From Burkholderia sp. (GTDB taxonomy: Bacteria; Pseudomonadota; Gammaproteobacteria; Burkholderiales; Burkholderiaceae), in contig JAQGMD010000022.1 of the NCBI GenBank assembly GCA_028292565.1, positions 1-6,449 of the forward strand: a stretch of DNA of 6,449 nucleotides, written 5' to 3'. Position 1 is the first letter of the stretch, and every line of letters starts with the position of its first letter. The position numbers and the translations under genes are program-made. This document shows positions 1 to 6,177 of the stretch, one piece after another. The notes under the pieces are model-generated. The model was given only the letters and a program-made list of their open reading frames with translations, was not told the origin of the DNA and did not search any database.

Positions 1-105
1 AAAAATACGGTCTTCCTGGTTGGACTCAACATCGAACTGACGCTGCAGGCGCTCAATCACCTCGGGAAACACGGCGCGTGTCACAAGTATTTTTGGCTTG
101 GTCAT
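1..105 (-). CDS. D-2-hydroxyacid dehydrogenase (glyoxylate/hydroxypyruvate reductase-like), N-terminal fragment
   Basis: Only the first 35 codons are inside the window; the gene runs off the left edge. The ATG is at 105-103. The visible protein begins MTKPKILVTRAVFPEVIERL and continues through QRQFDVESNQEDRIF. This is the usual opening beta strand and helix of NAD(P)-dependent D-2-hydroxyacid dehydrogenases of the GhrB/glyoxylate reductase type, soluble enzymes that reduce 2-oxo acids such as glyoxylate or hydroxypyruvate. The catalytic Arg/Glu/His and the GxGxxG nucleotide site would lie outside the window, so substrate cannot be judged. The start is 4 nt after the stop of the transporter gene, with no strong Shine-Dalgarno in between, which suggests co-transcription and translational coupling. 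The family call rests on a short stretch. Confidence 0.7.
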   Translation of the reverse strand, partial: MTKPKILVTRAVFPEVIERLQRQFDVESNQEDRIF

Positions 106-109
106 AGTA

Positions 110-1510
110 TTAGCGGAAAAAGATAAATGTCATCAGGATGAAAAGTGGTATCAGCACGACGCAGGACCACGCCATATAGCCGAAGAACGACGGCATCTTG
201 ATGCCCCGCTCTTCCGCGATCGCCTTCACCATCAGGTTGGGCGCATTACCGATATAGCTGTTGGCGCCCATGAACACCGCACCACACGAGATGGCAGCCA
301 GTGTCGTAGCCATAGTCGTCATCAATATTTTCGGATCACCGCCGGCGGTATTAAAAAACACCAGATAGGTCGGCGCATTGTCGAGGAATGACGACAGGAT
401 TCCGCTGGCCCAGAAATACATGGCGGGAATCGGTTGCCCGCTGCTGTCGGTCACAGCGCGGACGATCGGTGCGAATGCACCAGCTTCACCCGCGCGCAGC
501 ATCGCGATTACAGGAATGATGGTGACGAAAATGCCCGCGAAAAGTTTCGCGACTTCCTTCATCGGCCCCCACGAAAATTCATTACCTTCCCGTGCACCGC
601 GCGGTGTGATCCACAGCGACACGAACACCACTCCGATCAGCAAAACGTCGCGGAGCAGGTTCTGCAATTCCACCGGCGTGCCAAATACCGAGAACACAAA
701 GCCGGGTTTCCACAGTCCGCTCATCAGCACCAGGCCAACGATCACCGCCAGCAATATGAAGTTGGCCTTGCCTTCGAAGCGGATCGCCGAGTCGGGCGTC
801 GGGTCGGGACGCAAGACTTCTTCGCGCTTCCGATAATAATAAAGGTCGAGGAAATAGAAGATGGCCAGCAGCGCGGTACAGAGGAACAGCGTCTCCGGGA
901 ATATGTGTTTCATCGTCCAGAAAAACTCCACGCCTTTCAGGAAGCCGAGGAACAATGGCGGATCGCCCAGCGGGGTCAGCGAACCGCCGGCATTGGCCAC
1001 CAGGAAAATGAAAAACACGACGATGTGCGCCGCATGCTTGCGGTTGTCGTTGGCCCGGATCAACGGCCGGATCATCAGCATCGATGCGCCGGTGGTTCCC
1101 ATGAAGCTCGCCAGTACGGTGCCGAGTGCCATCAGGCCGGTGTTTAATGCAGGCGTGCCGTGCAGGTTGCCGCGCACACAGATCCCGCCGGCGGCGACGA
1201 ACAGCGCGGTAAGCAGGATGATGAATGGGAAATACTCGGCGAGGAAAGCATGTACCGCACCCTCCAGTGCCGCATGCGCACCAAAGAGCACGGCAAAAGG
1301 CAGCAAGAACGCCAGTGACCACGCAGCAGTAAGCTTGCCGAAATGATGGTGCCAGAAATGAGGAAAGAGCAACGGACCGATAGCGATGGACAGGAGCAGG
1401 CCTGCAAACGGAATACCCCACCAGCCCGCCAGCAGGCTACCGTCCAGTTCCGATGCATGACTGAGTGCAGGCGCCAGGCCGGCAACCACAGCAAAAATTT
1501 TTGCGCGCAA
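110..1510 (-). CDS. NhaD/CitMHS-type ion transporter (putative Na+/H+ antiporter), TTG start
   Basis: A 466-residue inner-membrane protein with about a dozen hydrophobic segments. It belongs to the NhaD-like branch of the ion-transporter superfamily, whose members are annotated as sodium:proton antiporters or putative citrate transporters. Family-like motifs are visible: GTTGASMLMIRPLIRAN (residues 138-154), NAGGSLTPLGDPPLFLGFL (173-191), SSFLDNAPTYLVF (373-385) and GANSYIGNAP (415-424). The two half-related motifs containing NAGG/GDPP and DNAP fit an inverted-repeat fold of this superfamily. The first 19 residues resemble a cleavable signal or first membrane anchor. The start is TTG at 1510-1508, supported by a GGGGGAG Shine-Dalgarno 6 nt upstream; no ATG competes nearby. 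It follows the LutC-like gene by 62 nt and precedes the dehydrogenase by 4 nt. The transported substrate cannot be told: Na+/H+ exchange is the family default and carboxylate transport is the alternative. Confidence 0.85.
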   Translation of the reverse strand: MRAKIFAVVAGLAPALSHASELDGSLLAGWWGIPFAGLLLSIAIGPLLFPHFWHHHFGKLTAAWSLAFLLPFAVLFGAHAALEGAVHAFLAEYFPFIILLTALFVAAGGICVRGNLHGTPALNTGLMALGTVLASFMGTTGASMLMIRPLIRANDNRKHAAHIVVFFIFLVANAGGSLTPLGDPPLFLGFLKGVEFFWTMKHIFPETLFLCTALLAIFYFLDLYYYRKREEVLRPDPTPDSAIRFEGKANFILLAVIVGLVLMSGLWKPGFVFSVFGTPVELQNLLRDVLLIGVVFVSLWITPRGAREGNEFSWGPMKEVAKLFAGIFVTIIPVIAMLRAGEAGAFAPIVRAVTDSSGQPIPAMYFWASGILSSFLDNAPTYLVFFNTAGGDPKILMTTMATTLAAISCGAVFMGANSYIGNAPNLMVKAIAEERGIKMPSFFGYMAWSCVVLIPLFILMTFIFFR

Positions 1511-1517
1511 TTTCTCT

Positions 1518-1545
1518 CCCCCGTGAATTATTGTTTTTGCGGGGG
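1518..1545 (-). promoter_or_regulatory. Hairpin that masks the transporter gene's Shine-Dalgarno
   Basis: Read on the minus strand, CCCCCG (1545-1540) pairs perfectly with CGGGGG (1523-1518), enclosing a 16-nt A-rich loop. The 3' arm is the same G-run that forms the GGGGGAG ribosome-binding site of the TTG-started transporter gene. Six consecutive G:C pairs would hide it. The arms are directly visible; a role in translation control is inferred. The 5' arm lies at or just upstream of the predicted start of transcription from the 1547-1576 promoter, so it may be present only in RNA reading through from the LutC-like gene. Confidence 0.4.
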
Positions 1546-1546
1546 T

Positions 1547-1576
1547 ATTCTATCCGCGCATTGAAATGTTCGTCAG
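1547..1576 (-). promoter_or_regulatory. Candidate sigma70-like promoter for the transporter gene
   Basis: On the minus strand, a -35-like CTGACG (1576-1571) is separated by 18 nt from a -10-like TAGAAT (1552-1547), which matches TATAAT at five of six positions. The -35 matches TTGACA at four positions and overlaps the stop codon of the preceding LutC-like gene. A start near 1540 would give a leader of about 30 nt before the TTG codon. This is pattern matching only. Confidence 0.35.
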
Positions 1577-2235
1577 GCGCCCGCCACCACGATCACATGC
1601 ACCCGGTACGGCCCATGTGCGCCCAGCACGATAGTTTGCTCGATGTCACCGGTGCGCGACGGTCCCGAAATAAAATTGGTCGCGCGCGGAAGTTCGCCAT
1701 GTTCGGCACGCGCCAGCGCAAACGCGTCTTCCATCGAACCGACGATGCGCGAAGCAGGCAGCACCGCAATATGGGTTTCCGGCAGCAGGCTGGCGGACGC
1801 GAACGTATCCGGCCCGGACAACATCATCAGCGTGCCGGTCTCCGCCACCGCGCAGAACACGCCGGTGATGCCGACCATGTCTTCATTGCGCGGCTTCCGG
1901 AATTCGAGCTGCAAACCGGAATCGGCCCATGGCAGTCCGGTGAGCGTTTTCCACGCAATCGCATTTTTTTCAACGCCGATGCTGTCGAGATATTTAGCCG
2001 CGGCGGCGGGCACCTCGGCCACTGTCTCGACTTCGTCGACGGTATCGGTCATGCGCAACGCCTGCTCCCTGAAGCGTTTGACCAGGTCCTGGCCGATGTC
2101 CGGGCGCGGGCCGACAGGATGACGCTGCAGGTAGTCCTGCACCGCATCGCGTTCAGCCTGGGTCGGTTGGTCGGGGCGGTTCTGGGCTTTGCGGATGCGA
2201 CTGAAAATGGCGCGGCGTGCGGCGGACGTGTCCAT
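1573..2235 (-). CDS. lutC: LutC/YkgG-family LUD-domain protein (lactate utilisation protein C-like)
   Basis: A 220-residue soluble protein of the LUD (LutC/YkgG) family. LutC works with the iron-sulfur proteins LutA and LutB in cytoplasmic oxidation of L-lactate to pyruvate. The N-terminal 60 residues are charged and helical. The LUD core follows, with GITGVFCAVAETGTL at about 122-136 and SGPSRTGDIEQTIVLGAHGP at 190-209, ending in the typical VHVIVV strand. Length fits stand-alone LutC proteins. The ATG at 2235 has an AAAGGT Shine-Dalgarno 5 nt upstream; in-frame codons extend to 2301 but lack a ribosome-binding site and look unlike the family. No lutA or lutB is seen within the window, and the next gene upstream is divergent, so this copy stands alone or its partners lie elsewhere. 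The family call is firm; the lactate role is by analogy. Confidence 0.85.
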   Translation of the reverse strand: MDTSAARRAIFSRIRKAQNRPDQPTQAERDAVQDYLQRHPVGPRPDIGQDLVKRFREQALRMTDTVDEVETVAEVPAAAAKYLDSIGVEKNAIAWKTLTGLPWADSGLQLEFRKPRNEDMVGITGVFCAVAETGTLMMLSGPDTFASASLLPETHIAVLPASRIVGSMEDAFALARAEHGELPRATNFISGPSRTGDIEQTIVLGAHGPYRVHVIVVAGA

Positions 2236-2353
2236 AGTGACCTTTGAAGAAAACGGGCTAAAGTTTAACCGAATCGCCGGACGGCTTGCTGCCGTTACCA
2301 CATGATTTAATTTCGGACGGGCGACGCAAATAATTCAACAGTGTCTCCAGTTT

Positions 2354-2387
2354 ATTGCCATTAGGGCAATCATCGAAAGCGCCCTAA
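2354..2387. repeat. Two overlapping, mutually exclusive inverted repeats upstream of fdxA
   Basis: The first dyad is ATTGCC (2354-2359) with GGCAAT (2365-2370), spacer ATTAG. The second is TTAGGGC (2361-2367) with GCCCTAA (2381-2387), spacer 13 nt. Both are perfect and share bases 2365-2367, so they cannot form as RNA stems together. They sit roughly 45-80 bp upstream of the proposed -35 of fdxA and about 120-150 bp upstream of the LutC-like start codon. The compact 17-bp first dyad has the size of a dimeric regulator's operator. Binding by any protein is inference. Confidence 0.45.
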
Positions 2388-2431
2388 CCGTTCTGCCGCA
2401 TTTGCTTATTCGGAATCTATATAAGTGCGGT

Positions 2432-2460
2432 TTGTTATGTCGATTAAAATGTCTTAAAAT
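2432..2460 (+). promoter_or_regulatory. Candidate sigma70-like promoter for fdxA
   Basis: TTGTTA (2432-2437) is followed after exactly 17 nt by TAAAAT (2455-2460), matching TTGACA at four and TATAAT at five of six positions. The surroundings are clearly more AT-rich than the rest of the window. TTAAAAT occurs twice, 10 bp apart (2444-2450 and 2454-2460). Transcription would start near 2467, giving a leader of about 94 nt before the fdxA ATG. Confidence 0.5.
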
Positions 2461-2560
2461 ACAAGGCTTTGCAACAGGTTGTCTGTTCGGGCCGATTCTC
2501 CTCCCGCCCTTCGTTTCAGCCCCGCACCACCCATTTCACACATTCAAAGATAGGACTGTT

Positions 2561-2884
2561 ATGACCCACGTTGTGACCGAATCCTGCATCCGCTGCCGTT
2601 ACACCGACTGCGTTGATGTATGCCCGGTAGATTGTTTTCGGGAAGGCCCGAATTTTCTCACGATCGATCCCGACGAGTGCATCGATTGCGCTGTCTGCGT
2701 AGCCGAATGCCCGGTCAATGCGATTTATGCCGAAGAGGATGTGCCGGCCGATCAACAGCAATTCGTCAAGATCAACGTCGATCTCGCGCGCAAGTGGCCA
2801 TCGATCACCAAGACCAAGGCGCCACTGCCGGATGCCGACGAATGGAAAGACGTCAAGGACAAGCTGGATCAGCTCGTCAAATAA
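2561..2884 (+). CDS. fdxA: Seven-iron ferredoxin FdxA ([3Fe-4S][4Fe-4S])
   Basis: A 107-residue small acidic electron carrier of the cytoplasm, closely like Azotobacter vinelandii ferredoxin I in sequence and length. The cluster cysteines are all present. By comparison with that protein, Cys9, Cys17 and Cys50 would bind the [3Fe-4S] cluster, and Cys21, Cys40, Cys43 and Cys46 the [4Fe-4S] cluster; the extra Cys12 and Cys25 are also conserved. Key stretches are [18 protein letters not shown] (9-26) and [14 protein letters not shown] (38-51), followed by the family's C-terminal tail ending KLDQLVK. The ATG at 2561 has TAGGA 5 nt upstream and matches the family's N-terminus. The ferredoxin-NADP+ reductase gene follows after 83 nt, a likely redox partner. 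It is probably expressed from the promoter at 2432-2460. Confidence 0.95.
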   Translation: MTHVVTESCIRCRYTDCVDVCPVDCFREGPNFLTIDPDECIDCAVCVAECPVNAIYAEEDVPADQQQFVKINVDLARKWPSITKTKAPLPDADEWKDVKDKLDQLVK

Positions 2885-2922
2885 TCTATTTACACTCTAG
2901 GAGGCTCTTTGCGGCACTGACG

Positions 2923-2940
2923 TGCAGAAGCGCCTTCGCA
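2923..2940 (+). other. Small stem-loop between fdxA and the reductase gene
   Basis: TGC-A-GAAG (2923-2930) pairs with CTTC-GCA (2934-2940) around a CGC loop, with one bulged A: seven pairs in 18 nt. No T-run follows, so it is not a standard terminator. A perfect Shine-Dalgarno-like AGGAGG lies upstream at 2899-2904 without a real gene after it. The stem could be a processing or stability element in the fdxA-reductase RNA, or chance. Confidence 0.3.
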
Positions 2941-2967
2941 TGAATTGAACAGGAAATCGACAGTCGT

Positions 2968-4065
2968 ATGGAAACCAGCAACGGCGTAGCAACCCAAAAT
3001 CCCAATACTGCGGCAACCGCGGGCAAAAGCCCGATCGAAACCGATGCCGTCATCATCGGCGCGGGCCCGGTCGGCCTGTTCCAGGTGTTTGAACTCGGTT
3101 TGTTGGAAATTAAGGCTCATGTCATCGACTCCCTGCCAGCAGTGGGTGGGCAATGCGTCGAGTTGTATCCGGATAAACCGATTTACGACATTCCCGCCGT
3201 GCCGGTGTGCACCGGCCAGGAACTGACCGACAACCTGTTGAAGCAGATCGAGCCGTTCGGCCCGACCTTCCACCTCGGCCAGGAAGTGACGGCGGTCGAG
3301 CGCCTTGAAGACGGACGATTCCACGTCGAGACTTCGGCCGGTACGCGCTTCATCACCAAGACCATCTTCATCGCAGCCGGCGTCGGTTCGTTCCAGCCGC
3401 GTACGATCAAGGTCGACGGCATCGAACAATTCGCAAACAAGCAGCTGTTCTATCGCGTCAAGGATCCGTCACAGTTCCATGGCAAAAACCTGGTGATCTG
3501 CGGCGGCGGCGATTCGGCGCTCGACTGGGCCCTGAATCTGGTCGGCAAGGCGGAATCGGTCGTGGTTCTGCATCGTCGTGAAGAATTCCGCGCGGCGCCG
3601 GCATCGGTCGCGAAGATGAAGGAATTGTGCGACAACTATGAAATGCAATTCCTGGTCGGCCAGGTGAGCGGCTTCGAAGCAAAGGATGACCAGCTGTCCG
3701 AGGTCAAAGTTACCGGCGCCGACGGCGTAACCCGTCGCCTGCCGCTCGACAACCTGCTGGTGTTCTTCGGCCTGTCGCCGAAGCTCGGCCCGATCGCCGA
3801 GTGGGGCCTCGATATCGAACGCAAGCAATTGAAAGTCGATACCGAAAAGTTCGAAACCAATGTGCCGGGTATTTTCGCGGTGGGCGACATCAACACCTAC
3901 CCGGGCAAGAAGAAACTGATCCTGTCCGGTTTCCATGAAGCGGCCCTGGCTGCCTTCGGCGCCGCACCGTACATCTTCCCGGAAAAGAAGATTCACATGC
4001 AGTACACCACCACCTCGCCGAAGCTGCACAAGATACTCGGCGTGGAAAGCCCGGTGTTCGATTAA
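2968..4065 (+). CDS. Ferredoxin/flavodoxin-NADP+ reductase, thioredoxin-reductase-like type
   Basis: A 365-residue FAD enzyme of the YumC-like, thioredoxin-reductase-type ferredoxin-NADP+ reductase family, which passes electrons between NADPH and ferredoxin in the cytoplasm. Residues 1-25 are a polar extension. The FAD-binding site GAGPVG is at 31-36, followed by [17 protein letters not shown]. The NADPH-binding site GGGDSALDW begins at residue 179, and a second FAD motif, [19 protein letters not shown], lies near the C-terminus. The CxxC redox pair of true thioredoxin reductases is missing where the NADPH domain begins. A C-terminal tail with [13 protein letters not shown] is typical of this reductase type. 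The ATG is forced by an in-frame TGA at 2941; AGGAAA is 12-13 nt upstream, a rather long spacing. It lies downstream of fdxA, its likely partner, and ends at the strong terminator. Confidence 0.93.
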   Translation: METSNGVATQNPNTAATAGKSPIETDAVIIGAGPVGLFQVFELGLLEIKAHVIDSLPAVGGQCVELYPDKPIYDIPAVPVCTGQELTDNLLKQIEPFGPTFHLGQEVTAVERLEDGRFHVETSAGTRFITKTIFIAAGVGSFQPRTIKVDGIEQFANKQLFYRVKDPSQFHGKNLVICGGGDSALDWALNLVGKAESVVVLHRREEFRAAPASVAKMKELCDNYEMQFLVGQVSGFEAKDDQLSEVKVTGADGVTRRLPLDNLLVFFGLSPKLGPIAEWGLDIERKQLKVDTEKFETNVPGIFAVGDINTYPGKKKLILSGFHEAALAAFGAAPYIFPEKKIHMQYTTTSPKLHKILGVESPVFD

Positions 4066-4085
4066 GCAAAACACCTGCGCAAATA

Positions 4086-4121
4086 AAAACGCCCCCTGGT
4101 CGCAAGACCAGGGGGCGTTTT
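4086..4121. terminator. Bidirectional intrinsic terminator with GCAA tetraloop
   Basis: A perfect 16-bp stem (4086-4101 with 4106-4121) has the GC-rich core CGCCCCCTGGTC and closes on GCAA, a stable GNRA loop. The stem ends in AAAA on the left and TTTT on the right, and the left flank (AAATAAAAAC) gives a U-rich tail on the minus strand too. It lies 20 nt after the reductase stop and 10 nt after the receptor stop, so it serves both convergent genes. Confidence 0.93.
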
Positions 4122-4131
4122 GTCATCTACG

Positions 4132-6177
4132 TCATTGCTTCCACTCCAACCCGACAAACAACATGCGGCCGTCGCCCGGGAAAAACTGCGGCATGTCCCT
4201 GCCGCCGGCATTGGCGATCACACCGGTAGTGGCGGCGTATTTTTTGTCAAGGATGTTCCGCGCTTCGGCAAACCACCCGAAGCCCCCGCGCTTGGCATCC
4301 GCAGGACGCTGCCCCACTTTTAACCCCCACACCTCGTAGCTGTTGGCGAACAAGGTGTTTGCCATATCGACCGCATAACGCTGCGGCGACCATTCGACAT
4401 TGGCGCCCGCATAGACCCCGTTGGGGGCGGTGTACAGCAGTTCCGACTTCAGCAGCGATTGCGGAATGCCGGGCAGGCGCATGTTGCCATACCCGGGATC
4501 GCCGTCGTAACGAAAATCGTTGACCAACAACGCGTTGCGCCATGCAAACGCCTTGTGCATGCGCCAGTTCACGGCCGCTTCAAGTCCAGTGTGCAAGGTA
4601 TGCGGCACATTGGCGGTGATGCTCTGGCCAGGGGCGATTTCCTGACTCAACAGTTCGTCCTTCAGCTTGGCATGATAGAGCGACACATCCCAGTCTATCG
4701 AATCAAGCTGGCCGCGTGAACCGATCTCCAGCGTCTTGCCCTTTTGCGCCCTCACCTTCGTCACGCCACCAGTGCCGGACAGCTCGCCGAATGAGGGCGG
4801 CTCATAGCTGGCGGACAAGTTGGCATAGAGCTGCGCCTGCGGCGAGTAGTCATACAGGACGCCAAGCTTGGGACTGGTGCCGCGATAAGTTGCGTCAAAA
4901 CTTTGATTGCCGTCCGAAAAGAACAGGTCTCTGTATTCGCGCCGTGCGACAGTGTGCTGCACGCCGCCGACCAGCGTAACCTGCGGTGCGATCCGGTACT
5001 GGTCCTCGAGGTAAAAGTCGGTGTTGCTCGCGTCCTGCCGGCTCTTGCCGGTGCGGGCGCCACGCGCTCCGCCGACATTCACCCAGCGATCCTCGTCCGT
5101 TTTTCCCCAGGCCGGGCTGATACCCGCCACCACCCGATTGTTGCCATTGACCTGCACATAGCGCACACCCAACCCATAATCGGAGCTGCTCTGGTCGAGC
5201 ACCTGGAAAATCGGATGAAACAGGTCTTTCTCCGCGTAGAAGGCGCTTGCTTCCAGCACCCCTGATCCCAAGCGCAATGTGGTTTTGTTGGAAATCCGGT
5301 TGAGCCGCGTGTCGCGCCTCTGGTCCTTGGCCACGTTATCCGGGAACGCCTGGCGCGGATCGGCCTCGAGGGCTGCCTTGGTGAGGGCGCCGGGCAATTC
5401 TGAATCGCTGCGGTTCGCGGCCAGATAAACACGCGTCTCGAGATCCGGGTTGATCATGATGCCGGCGTTGCCGTTAAAGCGCACGCCTTCCTGTTGCGCA
5501 TGCCGGCGAAAACCCTCCTGTCCCAGATAACCGAGCGACGCGACATAGTCGATTTGCTTCTGCTCGCCCGCGACCCCGGCAAACTGCCCGAACAGCCGTC
5601 GATAGTCATAGCTCCCCAGCTCAGCCCTCGCCTCCGCGGGTGCGGCGCTGTACCCGTTCGGCGATACGAAATTGATCGCGCCGCCGAGGGTGGTTGAACC
5701 ATATTGCAGAGCATTTGCGCCGCGAAATACCTCGATGTAGCGGGCCGCCAGCATTTCGATCGCCTGGAAGTCGACACTGCCATCGGCCTGGTTGAGCGGC
5801 ACACCATCCTGCATCAGCTTGATGCCACGCATGTGGAAGGTACGCTGCAGGCCGGAGCCGCGGATCGACAGGCGCGCCTCTTCGGCGCCGAAACGCGGCT
5901 GGATGAATACCCCGGCAGCAAAGCCCAGGGCGTCGGCATACGTGGCCACACGTCCTTCGCGCACCGTCTCGGTATCGACGATATTGGCGCCGCCGGGAAT
6001 GCGCTGTATCGCTTTGCGCGCGTTCTCGAGTGTCGGCTGGGTCGCCACCGGGAAATCCCGGGCGCCGATCACCTCGACCGGTGGCAATGAAGTAGATTGT
6101 TGCGCCCACGCGGAAAGCGCGACGCAAGGGAATGCCGCCACCGAAATGGCGAACGACAGCTTATTATTTTTTAACAC
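4132..6177 (-). CDS. TonB-dependent outer-membrane receptor (FecA-like COG4772 type)
   Basis: A 681-residue outer-membrane gated transporter, energised by TonB-ExbBD, for a scarce ligand such as a ferric chelate. A signal peptide spans 1-25 (cut after AWA, before QQ). LPPVEVIG (31-38) resembles a TonB box. The plug domain covers about 50-175 with LSIRGSG (103-109), GIKLMQDGVPLN (118-129) and RYIEVFRGANALQYGSTTLGGAINFVSP (in parts, 146-173). The rest is the beta barrel, with the conserved ARNILDKKYAATTG near the end. The wording of the plug is FecA-like, yet the mature N-terminus has no extra signalling domain and no FecI/FecR pair is nearby, so ferric citrate signalling is unlikely and the ligand is unknown. 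The start is GTG at 6177-6175, with CAGGA 6-7 nt upstream. It is transcribed towards the reductase gene and ends at the shared terminator. Confidence 0.92.
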   Translation of the reverse strand: MLKNNKLSFAISVAAFPCVALSAWAQQSTSLPPVEVIGARDFPVATQPTLENARKAIQRIPGGANIVDTETVREGRVATYADALGFAAGVFIQPRFGAEEARLSIRGSGLQRTFHMRGIKLMQDGVPLNQADGSVDFQAIEMLAARYIEVFRGANALQYGSTTLGGAINFVSPNGYSAAPAEARAELGSYDYRRLFGQFAGVAGEQKQIDYVASLGYLGQEGFRRHAQQEGVRFNGNAGIMINPDLETRVYLAANRSDSELPGALTKAALEADPRQAFPDNVAKDQRRDTRLNRISNKTTLRLGSGVLEASAFYAEKDLFHPIFQVLDQSSSDYGLGVRYVQVNGNNRVVAGISPAWGKTDEDRWVNVGGARGARTGKSRQDASNTDFYLEDQYRIAPQVTLVGGVQHTVARREYRDLFFSDGNQSFDATYRGTSPKLGVLYDYSPQAQLYANLSASYEPPSFGELSGTGGVTKVRAQKGKTLEIGSRGQLDSIDWDVSLYHAKLKDELLSQEIAPGQSITANVPHTLHTGLEAAVNWRMHKAFAWRNALLVNDFRYDGDPGYGNMRLPGIPQSLLKSELLYTAPNGVYAGANVEWSPQRYAVDMANTLFANSYEVWGLKVGQRPADAKRGGFGWFAEARNILDKKYAATTGVIANAGGRDMPQFFPGDGRMLFVGLEWKQ

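Larger units (their letters stand above)
2236..2560. other. Divergent intergenic region between lutC-like gene and fdxA
   Basis: This 325-nt stretch has no credible gene. It holds the leader of the LutC-like gene on the left, a small perfect hairpin ACGGC-TTGCT-GCCGT (2281-2295), two overlapping dyads (2354-2387), and an AT-rich block (about 2400-2462) with the promoter proposed for fdxA. I found no convincing promoter for the leftward LutC-like gene; TAAACT at 2267-2262 on the minus strand lacks a proper -35. An in-frame extension of fdxA back to about 2402 exists but is rejected on alignment and ribosome-binding grounds. Confidence 0.6.

Noticed and set aside
434..1421. Long reading frames inside the transporter gene on both strands (434-1147 plus, 861-1346 plus, 582-1421 minus)
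   Set aside because: They overlap a clearly recognisable membrane-protein gene, have low-complexity His/Arg/Ala-rich translations and resemble no family. They are GC-driven shadows.
2402..2560. N-terminal extension of FdxA by 53 codons
   Set aside because: The extension lies across the AT-rich promoter-like block, is absent from the known ferredoxin family, and the ATG at 2561 has its own Shine-Dalgarno.
2889..2894. TTTACA as a -35 element for a separate reductase promoter
   Set aside because: No -10-like hexamer is found 16-19 nt downstream; that stretch is GC-rich.
3469..4074. 201-codon minus-strand frame opposite the reductase gene
   Set aside because: It is entirely antisense to a firmly identified gene, crosses no promoter or ribosome-site signal, and its translation looks like an antisense artefact.
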